NCBI GenBank assembly: GCA_035297145.1
Contig: DATGZN010000026.1
Location: 185,101 to 249,100, forward strand
DNA from: QHXW01 sp035297145
GTDB lineage: Bacteria; Acidobacteriota; Terriglobia; Bryobacterales; Bryobacteraceae
Direction of reading: 5' to 3'
Length of the DNA stretch: 64,000 bases
The notes under the pieces are model-generated. The model ran no database searches. It worked only from the letters and a program-made list of their open reading frames with translations, and had not been told where the DNA came from. A program made the translations under genes and the position numbers. Positions 17,886 through 26,595 of the stretch are shown piece by piece (within the stretch, counting starts at the first letter, position 1; every line of letters begins with the position of its first letter).

Positions 17886-20333
17886 TTATCCTTTCACCAC
17901 GATATTGACAAGCCTATCCGGCACCACGATGACCTTCATCACCTGCTTGCCGTTCACGAACTGCTGCACCTTGGGCTCATCCAGCGCACGTTGGCGGAGC
18001 ATATGGTCGGGCGTCCCGAACGGGGCGGAAAGATGCGCGCGCAGCTTCCCGTTTACTTGCACGACAATCTGTGCGTGGTCCTCTCGCGCCAGTTCCGCAT
18101 CAAAGCCGGGCCAGGCCTGCCGGAACACAGGGCCACTCTTGCCCATCTCCTCCCACAGCTCTTGCGCCAGGTAAGGGGCAAACGGCCCGAGCAGCAATGT
18201 CAGCTTTTCAAGCACTTCCGCCAGCACTGCTCCGGAGAGCTGCGCCTCTTCCGCGTACAGCTCGTTCACCAGCTCCATGACGGCTGCGATGGATGTATTG
18301 AAGTGCCAGCGCGAATCGAAATCCTCCGTGATCTTTTTGATGGTTTTGTGCAGCTTGCGCAGCACACGCTTGTCCGCATCGCTCGATGGGCCGCTTCGGT
18401 CGTGGGCGCGCTCGACATTGCGCGTGGCGAAGCGATAAATACGGCCGAGGAAGCGATAGATGCCTTCGACGCCAGATTCGGTCCAGTCCATCTCCTTCTC
18501 GGGAGGAACGGCGAACAGCACGAACAGGCGGGCCGTGTCGGCGCCGTAGCGCTCGGCGACGGCATCACCGCCAACCACATTGCCCTTGGACTTCGACATT
18601 TTCGAGCCTTCGGCAATCACCATGCCCTGCGTGAACATGCGGAGAGTGGGCTCATTGTTCTTGATCAGACTCAGGTCACGCATGAATTTCGTGAAGAAGC
18701 GCGAATAGATCAGATGCAGGATGGCGTGCTCCACGCCGCCGATGTACTGATCGATGGGAAACCAATATGCGATTTTGTTCGAATCGAATGGCGCGCGATC
18801 GTTGTTCGAGTCGCAATAGCGGTAGAAGTACCAAGACGAATCGACGAACGTGTCCATCGTGTCCGTCTCACGCCGTGCCGCGCCGCCGCACTTGGGACAG
18901 GTGACATTGACGAACTCCGGCACTTCTTCGAGCGGTGAGCGGCCAGTCCCCGTAATCTCGACATTCAGCGGAAGCAATACGGGAAGATCGCTTTCGGGAA
19001 CGGGAACTACGCCGCAGGTCGGACAGTGAATCACCGGAATCGGCGTGCCCCAATAGCGCTGCCGCGAAACACCCCAGTCCTTGATGCGATAAGTCACCGC
19101 GGCCTTGCCGAAGCCATCCTTCTCCGCTCTTTCCGACATGACGCGCCGTGCTGCTTCGCTCGGGAGCCCGGAGTATGGGCCGGAGTTTTCAACAATGCCA
19201 TCGTCCCCGAAAGCCTCTTTCATCGTGGCGGGATCAGCCAGCACGCCATCCGTGGGGCGAATCACCGGCCGCACCGGAATCCCGTACTTCGTGCAGAACT
19301 CGAAATCGCGCTGATCATGCGCCGGAACCGCCATGATCGCCCCTGTGCCGTAGGTCATAAGCACGAAGTCGGCGACCCAAACGGGCACGCGCTCGCCGCT
19401 ATACGGATTCACCGCGTAGCGCCCAGTGAAGAACCCTTCCTTTTCGATGTCGCCCGGATCTTTGTTCGCGCGCGCATCGACCATCGCCTTGGCCCGGGCC
19501 CGTCCAGCCGCATCCACCATCTTCTCCACCAGCGGATGCTCCGGCGCCAGGATGACGCAAGTCGCGCCATAAATCGTATCCACACGCGTGGTGAAAACAC
19601 GAATGGGTCCAAAGTCAGAACCGAAATCCACCTCGGCGCCCTCGGAGCGGCCGATCCAATTGCGCTGCATGGTGAGCACACGCTCCGGCCAATTGCCTTC
19701 GAGCTGCGCCATGTCCGCCAGCAGTTCGTCGGCGTACTGCGTGATCCTGAAGAACCACTGCTCCAGCGCACGCTGCTCCACCGGCGTGGTCTCGTGCCGC
19801 CAGCAGCAGCCCTCCACCACCTGCTCATTTGCCAGCACCGTGGCGCACTGCGGGCACCAATTCACCAGCGCTTTTTTGCGGTAAGCGATGCCGCGCTCCA
19901 GCATGCGCAGGAAGAACCACTGGTTCCAGCGATAGTAGTCGGGCTCGCAAGTGGTCACCTCGCGGCTCCAGTCGTAACTGAACTGGAAACGGCGATGCGT
20001 GGCCTTCATCTTCGCGATGTTAGAGAGCGTCCACGCGCGTGGCGGCTGCTTGTTGGCGATGGCCGCATTTTCAGCCGGCAGCCCGAAAGCGTCCCAACCC
20101 ATGGGATGCAGCACGCTGAACCCGCGCATCCATTTGTATCGGGCCAACGCATCGCCGATCGAGTAAACGCGGATGTGCCCGATGTGCAGGGCTCCAGAAG
20201 GATAGGGCAGCATCTCCAGCACGTAGTATTTCGGACGGTCGGAGTTCTCCTCGGCGCGGTACAGGTCTTGGCCCGCCCACCGTTCAAACCACTTCATTTC
20301 GATCTGTTTGTGATCGTATTGCTTTTCCGGCAT
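17886..20333 (-). CDS. leuS: Leucyl-tRNA synthetase
   Basis: An 815-residue class I aminoacyl-tRNA synthetase. The HIGH-like motif is PYPSGALHIGHIR and the KMSKS loop is SKMSKSKGNVVG. The central editing domain (GSDFGPIRVFTTRVDTIYGATC) contains the T-rich peptide. A zinc-ribbon-like CPTCGVVPV and CPKCGGAARR pair is present, and VDSSWYFYRYCDS is typical of LeuRS. The C-terminal domain ends in VVPDRLVNIVVKG. Length is slightly below the Escherichia coli enzyme (about 860). It is probably monocistronic or leads the minus-strand unit with the oxidoreductase. Confidence 0.96.
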   Translation of the reverse strand: MPEKQYDHKQIEMKWFERWAGQDLYRAEENSDRPKYYVLEMLPYPSGALHIGHIRVYSIGDALARYKWMRGFSVLHPMGWDAFGLPAENAAIANKQPPRAWTLSNIAKMKATHRRFQFSYDWSREVTTCEPDYYRWNQWFFLRMLERGIAYRKKALVNWCPQCATVLANEQVVEGCCWRHETTPVEQRALEQWFFRITQYADELLADMAQLEGNWPERVLTMQRNWIGRSEGAEVDFGSDFGPIRVFTTRVDTIYGATCVILAPEHPLVEKMVDAAGRARAKAMVDARANKDPGDIEKEGFFTGRYAVNPYSGERVPVWVADFVLMTYGTGAIMAVPAHDQRDFEFCTKYGIPVRPVIRPTDGVLADPATMKEAFGDDGIVENSGPYSGLPSEAARRVMSERAEKDGFGKAAVTYRIKDWGVSRQRYWGTPIPVIHCPTCGVVPVPESDLPVLLPLNVEITGTGRSPLEEVPEFVNVTCPKCGGAARRETDTMDTFVDSSWYFYRYCDSNNDRAPFDSNKIAYWFPIDQYIGGVEHAILHLIYSRFFTKFMRDLSLIKNNEPTLRMFTQGMVIAEGSKMSKSKGNVVGGDAVAERYGADTARLFVLFAVPPEKEMDWTESGVEGIYRFLGRIYRFATRNVERAHDRSGPSSDADKRVLRKLHKTIKKITEDFDSRWHFNTSIAAVMELVNELYAEEAQLSGAVLAEVLEKLTLLLGPFAPYLAQELWEEMGKSGPVFRQAWPGFDAELAREDHAQIVVQVNGKLRAHLSAPFGTPDHMLRQRALDEPKVQQFVNGKQVMKVIVVPDRLVNIVVKG

Positions 20334-20371
20334 TTTCTGGGCTGATCTGACGATGGTAACGAACTGGCGGT

Positions 20372-20514
20372 TGTAGAATCAAACCATGGGCACGAAGACG
20401 CTGATGAGCGTCGAGGAATTCGACCGGCTGGAAGAACCGGACGAGCTGAGCTACGAGCTCGACGAGGGAGAGCTGGTCGTCATGACGAAGCCGCGGCCAC
20501 TGCACAATAGGGTT
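20372..20514 (+). repeat. Near-identical 5' repeat, copy 1 (Uma2 pair)
   Basis: From tgtagaatc just before the ATG to agggtt, this stretch matches 20939-21081 at offset 567. Two differences were seen in about 143 bases (a/g after ctg and a/g in the last proline codon region). The rest of the two genes differs much more, at every few codons. The repeat includes the upstream translation signals. Confidence 0.8.
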
Positions 20515-20930
20515 TATTGCGTTTGACGTCTGCACTGGTGAGATACCTGGAAACGCATCCCGTCGGCGAGGTCTTCAATCCCGACAATCTCTTCGTCCTC
20601 GGCCCCAAAACCAAGCGCGCGCCGGATGTCTCGTTCCTGCGAGCCGAGCGCGCCAAGAAGGTTGACGAGAACGCCGATATTCCCGGCGCCCCGGATCTCG
20701 CAGTCGAAGTACTCTCTCCCACCGACACGGTTCCTGCAGTGCGCCGCAAGATCCGTCAGTACTTCACCGCAGGCGCGCAGTGCGTTTGGGTGGTGCGTCC
20801 GGAATCGCGTGACGTGGAAGTCTGGCGAGAATCGGATGGGCCGCGGATCACTCTGAAAGAGACGGATCTGCTGGAAGCTCCTGATCTTCTGCCCGGTTTC
20901 TCGGTACGCATCGGCAGCCTCTTCGTCTGA
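20386..20930 (+). pseudogene. Uma2-family (DUF820) nuclease, frameshifted copy
   Basis: The gene starts with ATG at 20386 (MGTKTLMSVEEFDRLEEPDE) but runs into a TGA at about 20526 after HNRVYCV. The remainder of the protein is in the next frame (20517-20930): LVRYLETHPVGEVFNPDNLF, APDVSFLRAERA, GAPDLAVEVLSP and GAQCVWVV. Aligned with the intact copy at 20953, the segment after agggtt is 47 bases rather than 48, so a single-base deletion broke it. Uma2 proteins have a PD-(D/E)XK-like nuclease fold; D and E in APDVS and AVEV would be the active-site positions. Confidence 0.8.
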
Positions 20931-20938
20931 TCCGCGGA

Positions 20939-21081
20939 TGTAGAATCAAACCATGGGCACGAAGACGCTGGTGAGCGTCGAGGAATTCGACCGGCTGGAA
21001 GAACCGGACGAGCTGAGCTACGAGCTCGACGAGGGAGAGCTGGTCGTCATGACGAAGCCGCGGCCGCTGCACAATAGGGTT
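20939..21081 (+). repeat. Near-identical 5' repeat, copy 2 (Uma2 pair)
   Basis: Second copy of the repeat described at 20372-20514. It carries the start and first 43 codons of the intact Uma2 gene. Identity drops sharply where the first copy has lost its frame. Confidence 0.8.
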
Positions 21082-21498
21082 GTCGCAAACTTGGATTTCG
21101 AATTGCGCACATATTTGAAAACGCATCCCGTAGGCGAGGTCTTCAATCCCGATAACCTGTTCGTTCTCGGTCCTAACATCAAGAGGGCGCCCGATGTCTC
21201 TTTCCTCCGCGCCGAGCGCGCCAAACAGATCGATGCCGACGCCGATATTCCTGGCGCTCCCGACCTTGCCATCGAGGTGCTCTCTCCCTCGGATACTGCT
21301 TCGGCCATGCGCCGCAAAATTCGCCAGTACTTCAGTGCAGGCGCCCAGTGCGTCTGGGTAGTGTACCCGGAGACCCGTGAAGTAGAAGTTTGGCGCGAAG
21401 CCTCGCGGCCCCAGATCGTTCTTCAGGAAACCGATCTTTTAGAAGCGCCGGACCTATTAACCGGCTTCTCGCTAAGCGTCGGCGCCCTCTTTGGCTGA
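20953..21498 (+). CDS. Uma2-family (DUF820) endonuclease-like protein
   Basis: A 181-residue intact copy. Order: MGTKTLVSVEEFDRLEEPDE, PRPLHNRVVANLDFELRTYL, NPDNLFVLGPNIKRAPDVSF, then GAPDLAIEVLSPSD and GAQCVWVVYPETREVEVWRE. These are standard Uma2 motifs with the PD-(D/E)XK-like fold (D in APDVS, E in AIEV and a lysine in RRKIRQYF). The function of Uma2 proteins is not settled; many are next to mobile or repetitive DNA. The last 76 bp overlap the convergent nfo-like gene. Confidence 0.85.
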   Translation: MGTKTLVSVEEFDRLEEPDELSYELDEGELVVMTKPRPLHNRVVANLDFELRTYLKTHPVGEVFNPDNLFVLGPNIKRAPDVSFLRAERAKQIDADADIPGAPDLAIEVLSPSDTASAMRRKIRQYFSAGAQCVWVVYPETREVEVWREASRPQIVLQETDLLEAPDLLTGFSLSVGALFG

Positions 21499-22358
21499 GC
21501 CAGCTTCTTCAACATCTCCACGTTCCGGCGGTCGTCGCCTTCCTCTTCAACCGGCGTTTCCAGAATGAACGCCTTATCGCGTAACTTAGCGTGCGTCAGG
21601 ATGCGACGAAAACCTTCTGCTCCAATGTGTCCTTCTCCGATGCTCGCATGCCGGTCCGCATGTGATCCGAGCGGCATTTTGGAGTCGTTGGCGTGAATCA
21701 CTTTCACGTTCTCGAGGCCGAGCGTGCGCTCCGCGTCGTTAACCGTCTTCCGTAGCCCGGATTCCGTCGCAATATTGCAGCCCGATGCGAGCAGATGACA
21801 CGTATCCAGGCAGTAGCCGGCCTTGAGATCAGTCTCACGTCCCACCAGATCGCGAATGAGCCGCAGCTCTTCCAACCGGCATCCGATATGAAACCCGCTG
21901 CCAGCCGTGTTCTCTAGCAGTACCGTCACTCCCGATGGCGCGCAGCCGCTGGCCGCTTCCGCGACACCGAGCGCGAATGCTGCAATTGCCTGCTCCATCG
22001 GCTGGCCCTTGTAGCTTCCCGGATGTGTGACAAGATACTCGGCGCCAATCGCCGCCGCGCACTCCAGTTCCCCCCGAAACCCATCAATAGACTTTTCACG
22101 AATGACCGGATCGAGCGATGCCAGATTAATCAAATAATTGACGTGGATCGCGAGCGGATACAGATCAAGCCGCTCCCTTGCCCGGCGCAAGGCGTCAATT
22201 TCATGCCGGGCCGGCATCGAAGCACGCCACATCCGTGGGCTCGCCGAAAATATCTGGAAAGTGTTGGCGCCCAATTCCGCGGCTTTCAGCGCCGCCTTCT
22301 CTAGGGAACCGGCAATCGATGTGTGGATTCCGATGCGCAATGAGCGCGTTACTCCCAC
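21423..22358 (-). CDS. nfo: Endonuclease IV (deoxyribonuclease IV, AP endonuclease family 2)
   Basis: A 311-residue TIM-barrel enzyme: LRIGIHTSIAGSLEKAALKA, GANTFQIFSASPRMW, IHVNYLINLAS, LVTHPGSYKG, LLENTAGSGFHIG, GYCLDTCHLLASG, HANDSKMPLGSHADRHASIGEGHIG and ILETPVEEE. The conserved zinc-ligand histidines, aspartates and glutamates are all present. It cuts DNA 5' to abasic sites. About 22 residues after the conserved end (KRAPTLSEKPVNRSGA and on) are antisense to the Uma2 gene and look like a readthrough extension. The start overlaps the end of guaA by 10 bp. Confidence 0.92.
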   Translation of the reverse strand: MGVTRSLRIGIHTSIAGSLEKAALKAAELGANTFQIFSASPRMWRASMPARHEIDALRRARERLDLYPLAIHVNYLINLASLDPVIREKSIDGFRGELECAAAIGAEYLVTHPGSYKGQPMEQAIAAFALGVAEAASGCAPSGVTVLLENTAGSGFHIGCRLEELRLIRDLVGRETDLKAGYCLDTCHLLASGCNIATESGLRKTVNDAERTLGLENVKVIHANDSKMPLGSHADRHASIGEGHIGAEGFRRILTHAKLRDKAFILETPVEEEGDDRRNVEMLKKLAQPKRAPTLSEKPVNRSGASKRSVS

Positions 22359-24148
22359 TCGATGGTGGCCGGAGGCTTGTGTGTGAGGTCGTAGAAAACG
22401 CCGCAGATGCCTTCGACGTCCAGTAGGGCCTGCGCCATCGAACGCAGCAGCGCTTCTTCCATCGCGACCGACTGTGCGGTCATGCCATCCACCGAGTGAA
22501 TAGGCCGCAGCACCACGGAATCCGGCTGTGCGGACCCGCCAACTGGAATCAGCACGACCGGAAACTGCCAGACGCTCTTATCGAAACCACTCTGGTGCGA
22601 GAGCCTGCGCACGATGGCATCCGCCGAGCGCAGCCGCGCCAGGCGTTCGGGCGATAGCGTACTCGAACACACACGCATCTCGCTCAGAGGACTCCGGCTC
22701 GCAACGCGCGCCACCACCCGATTCACGCCCCGCACGCGATTGATCAGCTCCGTGGCCTCATCTTGCAGCACGCCGTCGTTGGTGGGAAAACGGTCAAACG
22801 CCAGAACTGGAGCGTAGCTGCGCTCGTCGCCCTGCACGCCCACGGATCGCACAGGCAGCAGGTACCCGTCCGGAGTTTTCGCAACCGGCTCATCGAGCTC
22901 AGCACACAGGCACCGGATGGCCAGACCCGGACCCGGGAAGGGGTGGCGCTCCAGCACATCTTCGCAGATCCCGAGCTCCCGGCCGATCTCGCGCACTTCA
23001 TCTTTGTAATAAGCGCTCAGCGGCTCGACGATCCGCTTGGCGGCCAGCAGTTGCTGGATTCCCGGAACCCGGTTATGGTGCGTCTTGATGATGGCGGCCT
23101 TCTCCGTTCCGCCGGATTCTATGGTGTCCGGATAGATGGTCCCCTGCCCCAGGATCCAGTGCCCATCCATAAGATGCCGCGATGCGATCACGCCTTCCTG
23201 CACGCGCACGAACTCTTCGCCGATAATCTGCCGCTTCACTTCGGGATCACACACTCCCGCGAGCGGTGCGAGAAACTGCTGTTCCGCATGCTCGATCGCA
23301 ACCGTGCCCGCACCGAGGTCGTCAAACATGCGCCGGACAAACTCGGTTTCCCCTTCACGCATCAGACCCGTATCCACGTAGATGCCCCGCACACGGTTTT
23401 CGTCCAGCGCGCGCAGGCATAGCGTGAATGCGACAGTCGAATCCACCCCTCCGCTGACGAAGAAAAATACGTTGCGGTCCCCAACCGTTCGCCGGATGTC
23501 TTCTTCGATCAACGGAACCCGGTTCCGCGGATCCCAATCCTTCACGCATCCGCAAACGTCGAACAGAAACTTGGAAAGGATCCGCTTGCCTTCCGTGGTG
23601 TGAACCACCTCGGGATGGAACTGCACGGCGTAAAGAGAACGGTCAGGCGCGGCCATCGCAGCGATGGCACAGGTGGCAGTCGTTGCCTGATTCGAGAATC
23701 CCGGCGGTAGCCCGGCCACCACATCGAAATGGCTCATCCAGACTTGTTGACGCTCCGGCAGTCCCTCGAACAGTGGCATCTTGGGGCCGCCGTTGAGTTC
23801 GAGCGTGGCCAGCCCGTACTCACCCTTAACGCCTTTCTGGACCACTCCCCCCAGCAGGTGCGCCATTAACTGCTGGCCGTAGCAGATCCCCAGCACCGCA
23901 CCATGATCTTGGAAGATTTCAGGATCGACCGTCGCGCTGCCCCGGTCGTGGACGCTCGAAGGACCGCCGGAAATGATCAGCCCTCTCCGGCCGGCGAGTT
24001 GCGCGGCCGGTGTCTCACTGGGCCGGACTTCCGCGTACACACCAAGATCGCGCACCTTGCGGGCAATCAGGTGGCAGTATTGCCCGCCCGCATCCAGCAC
24101 CGTAATTTGGGGAACTTTGATTTGAGCTGGCGGCGCCTCGGTGTGCAC
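22349..24148 (-). CDS. guaA: GMP synthase (glutamine-hydrolysing)
   Basis: A 599-residue protein. The glutaminase half has C89 in GICYGQQ and H178/E180 in FHPEV. The synthetase half has the PP-loop SGGVDS at 232-237, IYVDTGLMREGE, FPGPGLAIRCLC, and a C-terminus KPPATIEWE. It aminates XMP to GMP. It is about 75 residues longer than the Escherichia coli enzyme; the extra part sits between FPGPGLAIR and the end. The strings GVQGDERSY and FYDLTHKPPATIEWE recall the longer eukaryotic-type GMP synthases. It overlaps nfo and is 7 bp from the peptidase gene, so they may be co-transcribed. Confidence 0.94.
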   Translation of the reverse strand: MHTEAPPAQIKVPQITVLDAGGQYCHLIARKVRDLGVYAEVRPSETPAAQLAGRRGLIISGGPSSVHDRGSATVDPEIFQDHGAVLGICYGQQLMAHLLGGVVQKGVKGEYGLATLELNGGPKMPLFEGLPERQQVWMSHFDVVAGLPPGFSNQATTATCAIAAMAAPDRSLYAVQFHPEVVHTTEGKRILSKFLFDVCGCVKDWDPRNRVPLIEEDIRRTVGDRNVFFFVSGGVDSTVAFTLCLRALDENRVRGIYVDTGLMREGETEFVRRMFDDLGAGTVAIEHAEQQFLAPLAGVCDPEVKRQIIGEEFVRVQEGVIASRHLMDGHWILGQGTIYPDTIESGGTEKAAIIKTHHNRVPGIQQLLAAKRIVEPLSAYYKDEVREIGRELGICEDVLERHPFPGPGLAIRCLCAELDEPVAKTPDGYLLPVRSVGVQGDERSYAPVLAFDRFPTNDGVLQDEATELINRVRGVNRVVARVASRSPLSEMRVCSSTLSPERLARLRSADAIVRRLSHQSGFDKSVWQFPVVLIPVGGSAQPDSVVLRPIHSVDGMTAQSVAMEEALLRSMAQALLDVEGICGVFYDLTHKPPATIEWE

Positions 24149-24155
24149 GAATCCT

Positions 24156-25742
24156 TTATTTCACCATGCGTTGCGCCATGATCTTTCGCGAGGTGTCCAG
24201 CAGTGCTTTCGCCTTCGGCATCGCCTCAATTGCTTTTTCGACCATTGGATCCGTCTCGATGGCAATGCGCCGGCTGTCGTCGATGCTGAACGCCGTGATG
24301 TACATCTCTCGCTGGAGATACGTCTTGAGCCAGTCGTGGTCCATCGTGAACTCGGCTTCCGTAAACTTGAAACCCTGATTCAGAATGAAATCGTGGAATT
24401 CATTCAGGATGATCTCATCGGGCACCCATCCCTTGGGCAGTTTGGCTTCTTTGTTGCCGAAGTAGTGCTTGACGAAGTTAAAGAAGGCGTACTTGCGAAC
24501 CAGATCCGTTTCCAAGTGGTCCCACTTGGGTACGAACTGCTCGTCGGGCGAGATTCCGCCGCCGCCGTAAACCGTGCGGCCGCCGTCGGTCATCTTCACG
24601 TCCTGGGGATTCCGTGTGGCCGTGTCCTTGCGGTAGTAGTAATCGAAGAACGAAACGTTGCTGTAGTCGCGCTGAATCAGCCGTCCGCTCGGCGTATAGT
24701 ACTTGGCCGTCGTGAGCGCGAGACCCGAGTTTTCCGAGAGCGGATATACGGTTTGGACCAGCCCTTTGCCGAACGTGTTGTCGCCTAAAATCCAGGCGCG
24801 ATCGTGATCCTGCAAAGCGCCCGATACGATCTCCGCCGCCGAAGCGGAGTACCGGTCCACCAGCACCACGATGGGGTAATCATGCCCGTTGTTGCCGTGG
24901 CGCGCCGTATAAACTTTTTCCGGCGAGGAACGGCCTCGGTGGGAAACGATGGTCTGGCCCTTTTGCAGGAAATGATCGGCCACCGCCACACCCTCGTTCA
25001 GCAGCCCGCCGGGATTCCCGCGAAGATCGAGCACCAGGCCTTTGATGTTGTTCTCGCCCAGCTTACGCAGCGCATCATCGAGCTCCTTGCTGGTGTTCTC
25101 GTTGAACTGCTCGACGTCCACGTACGCGAAGCCCTGCTTCACCCACATGCCGTCCTGCACGCTCTTGCGCGAAATCTCGTCGCGGATCACGTTGAACGTG
25201 ATCGGCTTCTCCACTCCCTCGCGCATCACCACAATCTGCACCGGGGTGCCCCGCGGGCCCTTCAACAGGTCGGCAACCTCCGTGGTTGAGAGATTGTCAG
25301 TTTTCTTGTCGTTGACCTCGGCGATTACGTCGCCCGGGCGGATACCCGCTTTGTAGGCGGGCGAGCCGTTAAACGGCGCCAGAACGATGGTCTTGCCATT
25401 GCGCGGCTGCACCGTCATGCCCACACCGAAGTAGTGGCCCTTCTGGTCCTCGCGCAGAATCTGGAAATCATGCGGATCGAAAAAATTCGAGTGCGGATCG
25501 AGCGTCCGCAACATGCCGGGAATGGCGCCCCTGTAAATCCCTTTGTCGGGATCCAGTGGATCGGCGAAATTCGCCTCCACCAGCGCGTAAACCTTGGTGA
25601 AGGTCTTCTCGCTAGTACGGATGCTATCTTCATCGGAAGCGGCCGACGCCACCTCCACGCGCGGGCCATAAACACCGCCTAATACCGCGAATAATGCGAT
25701 GGTCGATAAAGAAAAAAGAAACGAACGCCTGGGCTGGGCCAT
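24156..25742 (-). CDS. S41 C-terminal processing peptidase
   Basis: From the ATG at 25742 (MAQPRRSFLFSL) the protein has 528 residues; an upstream in-frame ATG at 25820 exists, but the first 26 residues it adds are not signal-like. A hydrophobic leader (FLFSLSTIALFAVLGGVYG) leads to a PDZ domain (HYFGVGMTVQPRNGK, GDVIAEVNDKKTDNLS). The protease domain has the serine in VDRYSASAAEIVSGALQ and the lysine in GDNTFGKGLVQTV, the S41 serine-lysine dyad. The last 170 residues form a C-terminal extension ending in KIMAQRMVK. Such enzymes process periplasmic proteins. Confidence 0.9.
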   Translation of the reverse strand: MAQPRRSFLFSLSTIALFAVLGGVYGPRVEVASAASDEDSIRTSEKTFTKVYALVEANFADPLDPDKGIYRGAIPGMLRTLDPHSNFFDPHDFQILREDQKGHYFGVGMTVQPRNGKTIVLAPFNGSPAYKAGIRPGDVIAEVNDKKTDNLSTTEVADLLKGPRGTPVQIVVMREGVEKPITFNVIRDEISRKSVQDGMWVKQGFAYVDVEQFNENTSKELDDALRKLGENNIKGLVLDLRGNPGGLLNEGVAVADHFLQKGQTIVSHRGRSSPEKVYTARHGNNGHDYPIVVLVDRYSASAAEIVSGALQDHDRAWILGDNTFGKGLVQTVYPLSENSGLALTTAKYYTPSGRLIQRDYSNVSFFDYYYRKDTATRNPQDVKMTDGGRTVYGGGGISPDEQFVPKWDHLETDLVRKYAFFNFVKHYFGNKEAKLPKGWVPDEIILNEFHDFILNQGFKFTEAEFTMDHDWLKTYLQREMYITAFSIDDSRRIAIETDPMVEKAIEAMPKAKALLDTSRKIMAQRMVK

Positions 25743-25863
25743 TCTGTGGAAACCGTCCTTAACTTTAGTATAGCTTGGCAGGGCACACCTCGCGCCCTTA
25801 AATTGAATGACGTAAGCCATGGCAACGCGGTACCTGACAATTTTCGCTAATTTAAGGAAGCCT

Positions 25864-26586
25864 ATGAAAACTCAATGGATCATCACTTTCCTGCTCCTCA
25901 CCGGCCTCGCGCGCGCCCAGCCACTTGTCAACCAGGGCAACATGGTGTCGGTTACGGGTGACGCCGAGATCAAGGTGGTTCCCGACCAGGTCATCCTGGC
26001 CCTGGGAGTAGAAACGCGCGACCGGAGCCTGGCCGCGGCCCGCACGCGGAATGACAACGCCGTGCGCAGCGTCCTGGCAGCGATTCAAAACTTGCAAATC
26101 GATCCGACCGACGTCCAAACGGACTTTATTCACATCACGATTCGCTACACCAGCTCGGCTGAAACGGTTGTGGATCACTATGTGGTCGAGAAGTCCATTG
26201 CCGTCACCCTCAAAGACGTGTCCAGGTTCGAGGCCCTGCTCAGCGCCGTCCTCGAAGCTGGCGCCAATCACGTCGATGGCGTGGAGTTCCTGACCACCGA
26301 ACTGCGCAAATACCGCGACGAAGCGCGTGCACTGGCCGCCAAGGCCGCCATCGAAAAGGCCAACGATCTCGCCGCCGCTGCAGGTTTGAAGGTCGTCGGC
26401 AAGCCCACCAGCGTCTCCACTTACTCCTACGGCGGAGGCTCCTGGTACGGGCGGCGGTACTCCGGAGCAGCCAACGTCTCCCAGAACGCGTATCAATCCG
26501 GCGGCGGTGGCGCAAACGAGGGAACCATTGCCCTTGGCAAGATCAGCGTTACCGCCAGCGTTTCCATGAACTTTAGAATGGAATAA
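25864..26586 (+). CDS. SIMPL-domain (DUF541) periplasmic protein
   Basis: The ATG at 25864 has an AAGGAAG box seven bases upstream and gives a 240-residue protein with a signal peptide (MKTQWIITFLLLTGLARAQ); the earlier ATG at 25819 is less likely. The body matches SIMPL/DUF541: NMVSVTGDAEIKVVPDQVIL, DPTDVQTDFIHI, AVTLKDVSRFEALLSAVLEA, GVEFLTTELRKYRDEARALA and ISVTASVSM. A glycine/tyrosine/serine-rich loop near residues 175-215 is unusual. Family role is unclear. It is divergent from the S41 peptidase gene. Confidence 0.85.
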   Translation: MKTQWIITFLLLTGLARAQPLVNQGNMVSVTGDAEIKVVPDQVILALGVETRDRSLAAARTRNDNAVRSVLAAIQNLQIDPTDVQTDFIHITIRYTSSAETVVDHYVVEKSIAVTLKDVSRFEALLSAVLEAGANHVDGVEFLTTELRKYRDEARALAAKAAIEKANDLAAAAGLKVVGKPTSVSTYSYGGGSWYGRRYSGAANVSQNAYQSGGGGANEGTIALGKISVTASVSMNFRME

Positions 26587-26595
26587 CACGCCATC

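Noticed and set aside
19026..20345. Open frame of 439 codons on the plus strand
   Set aside because: It is antisense to leuS and shows arginine/histidine-rich, motif-free composition.
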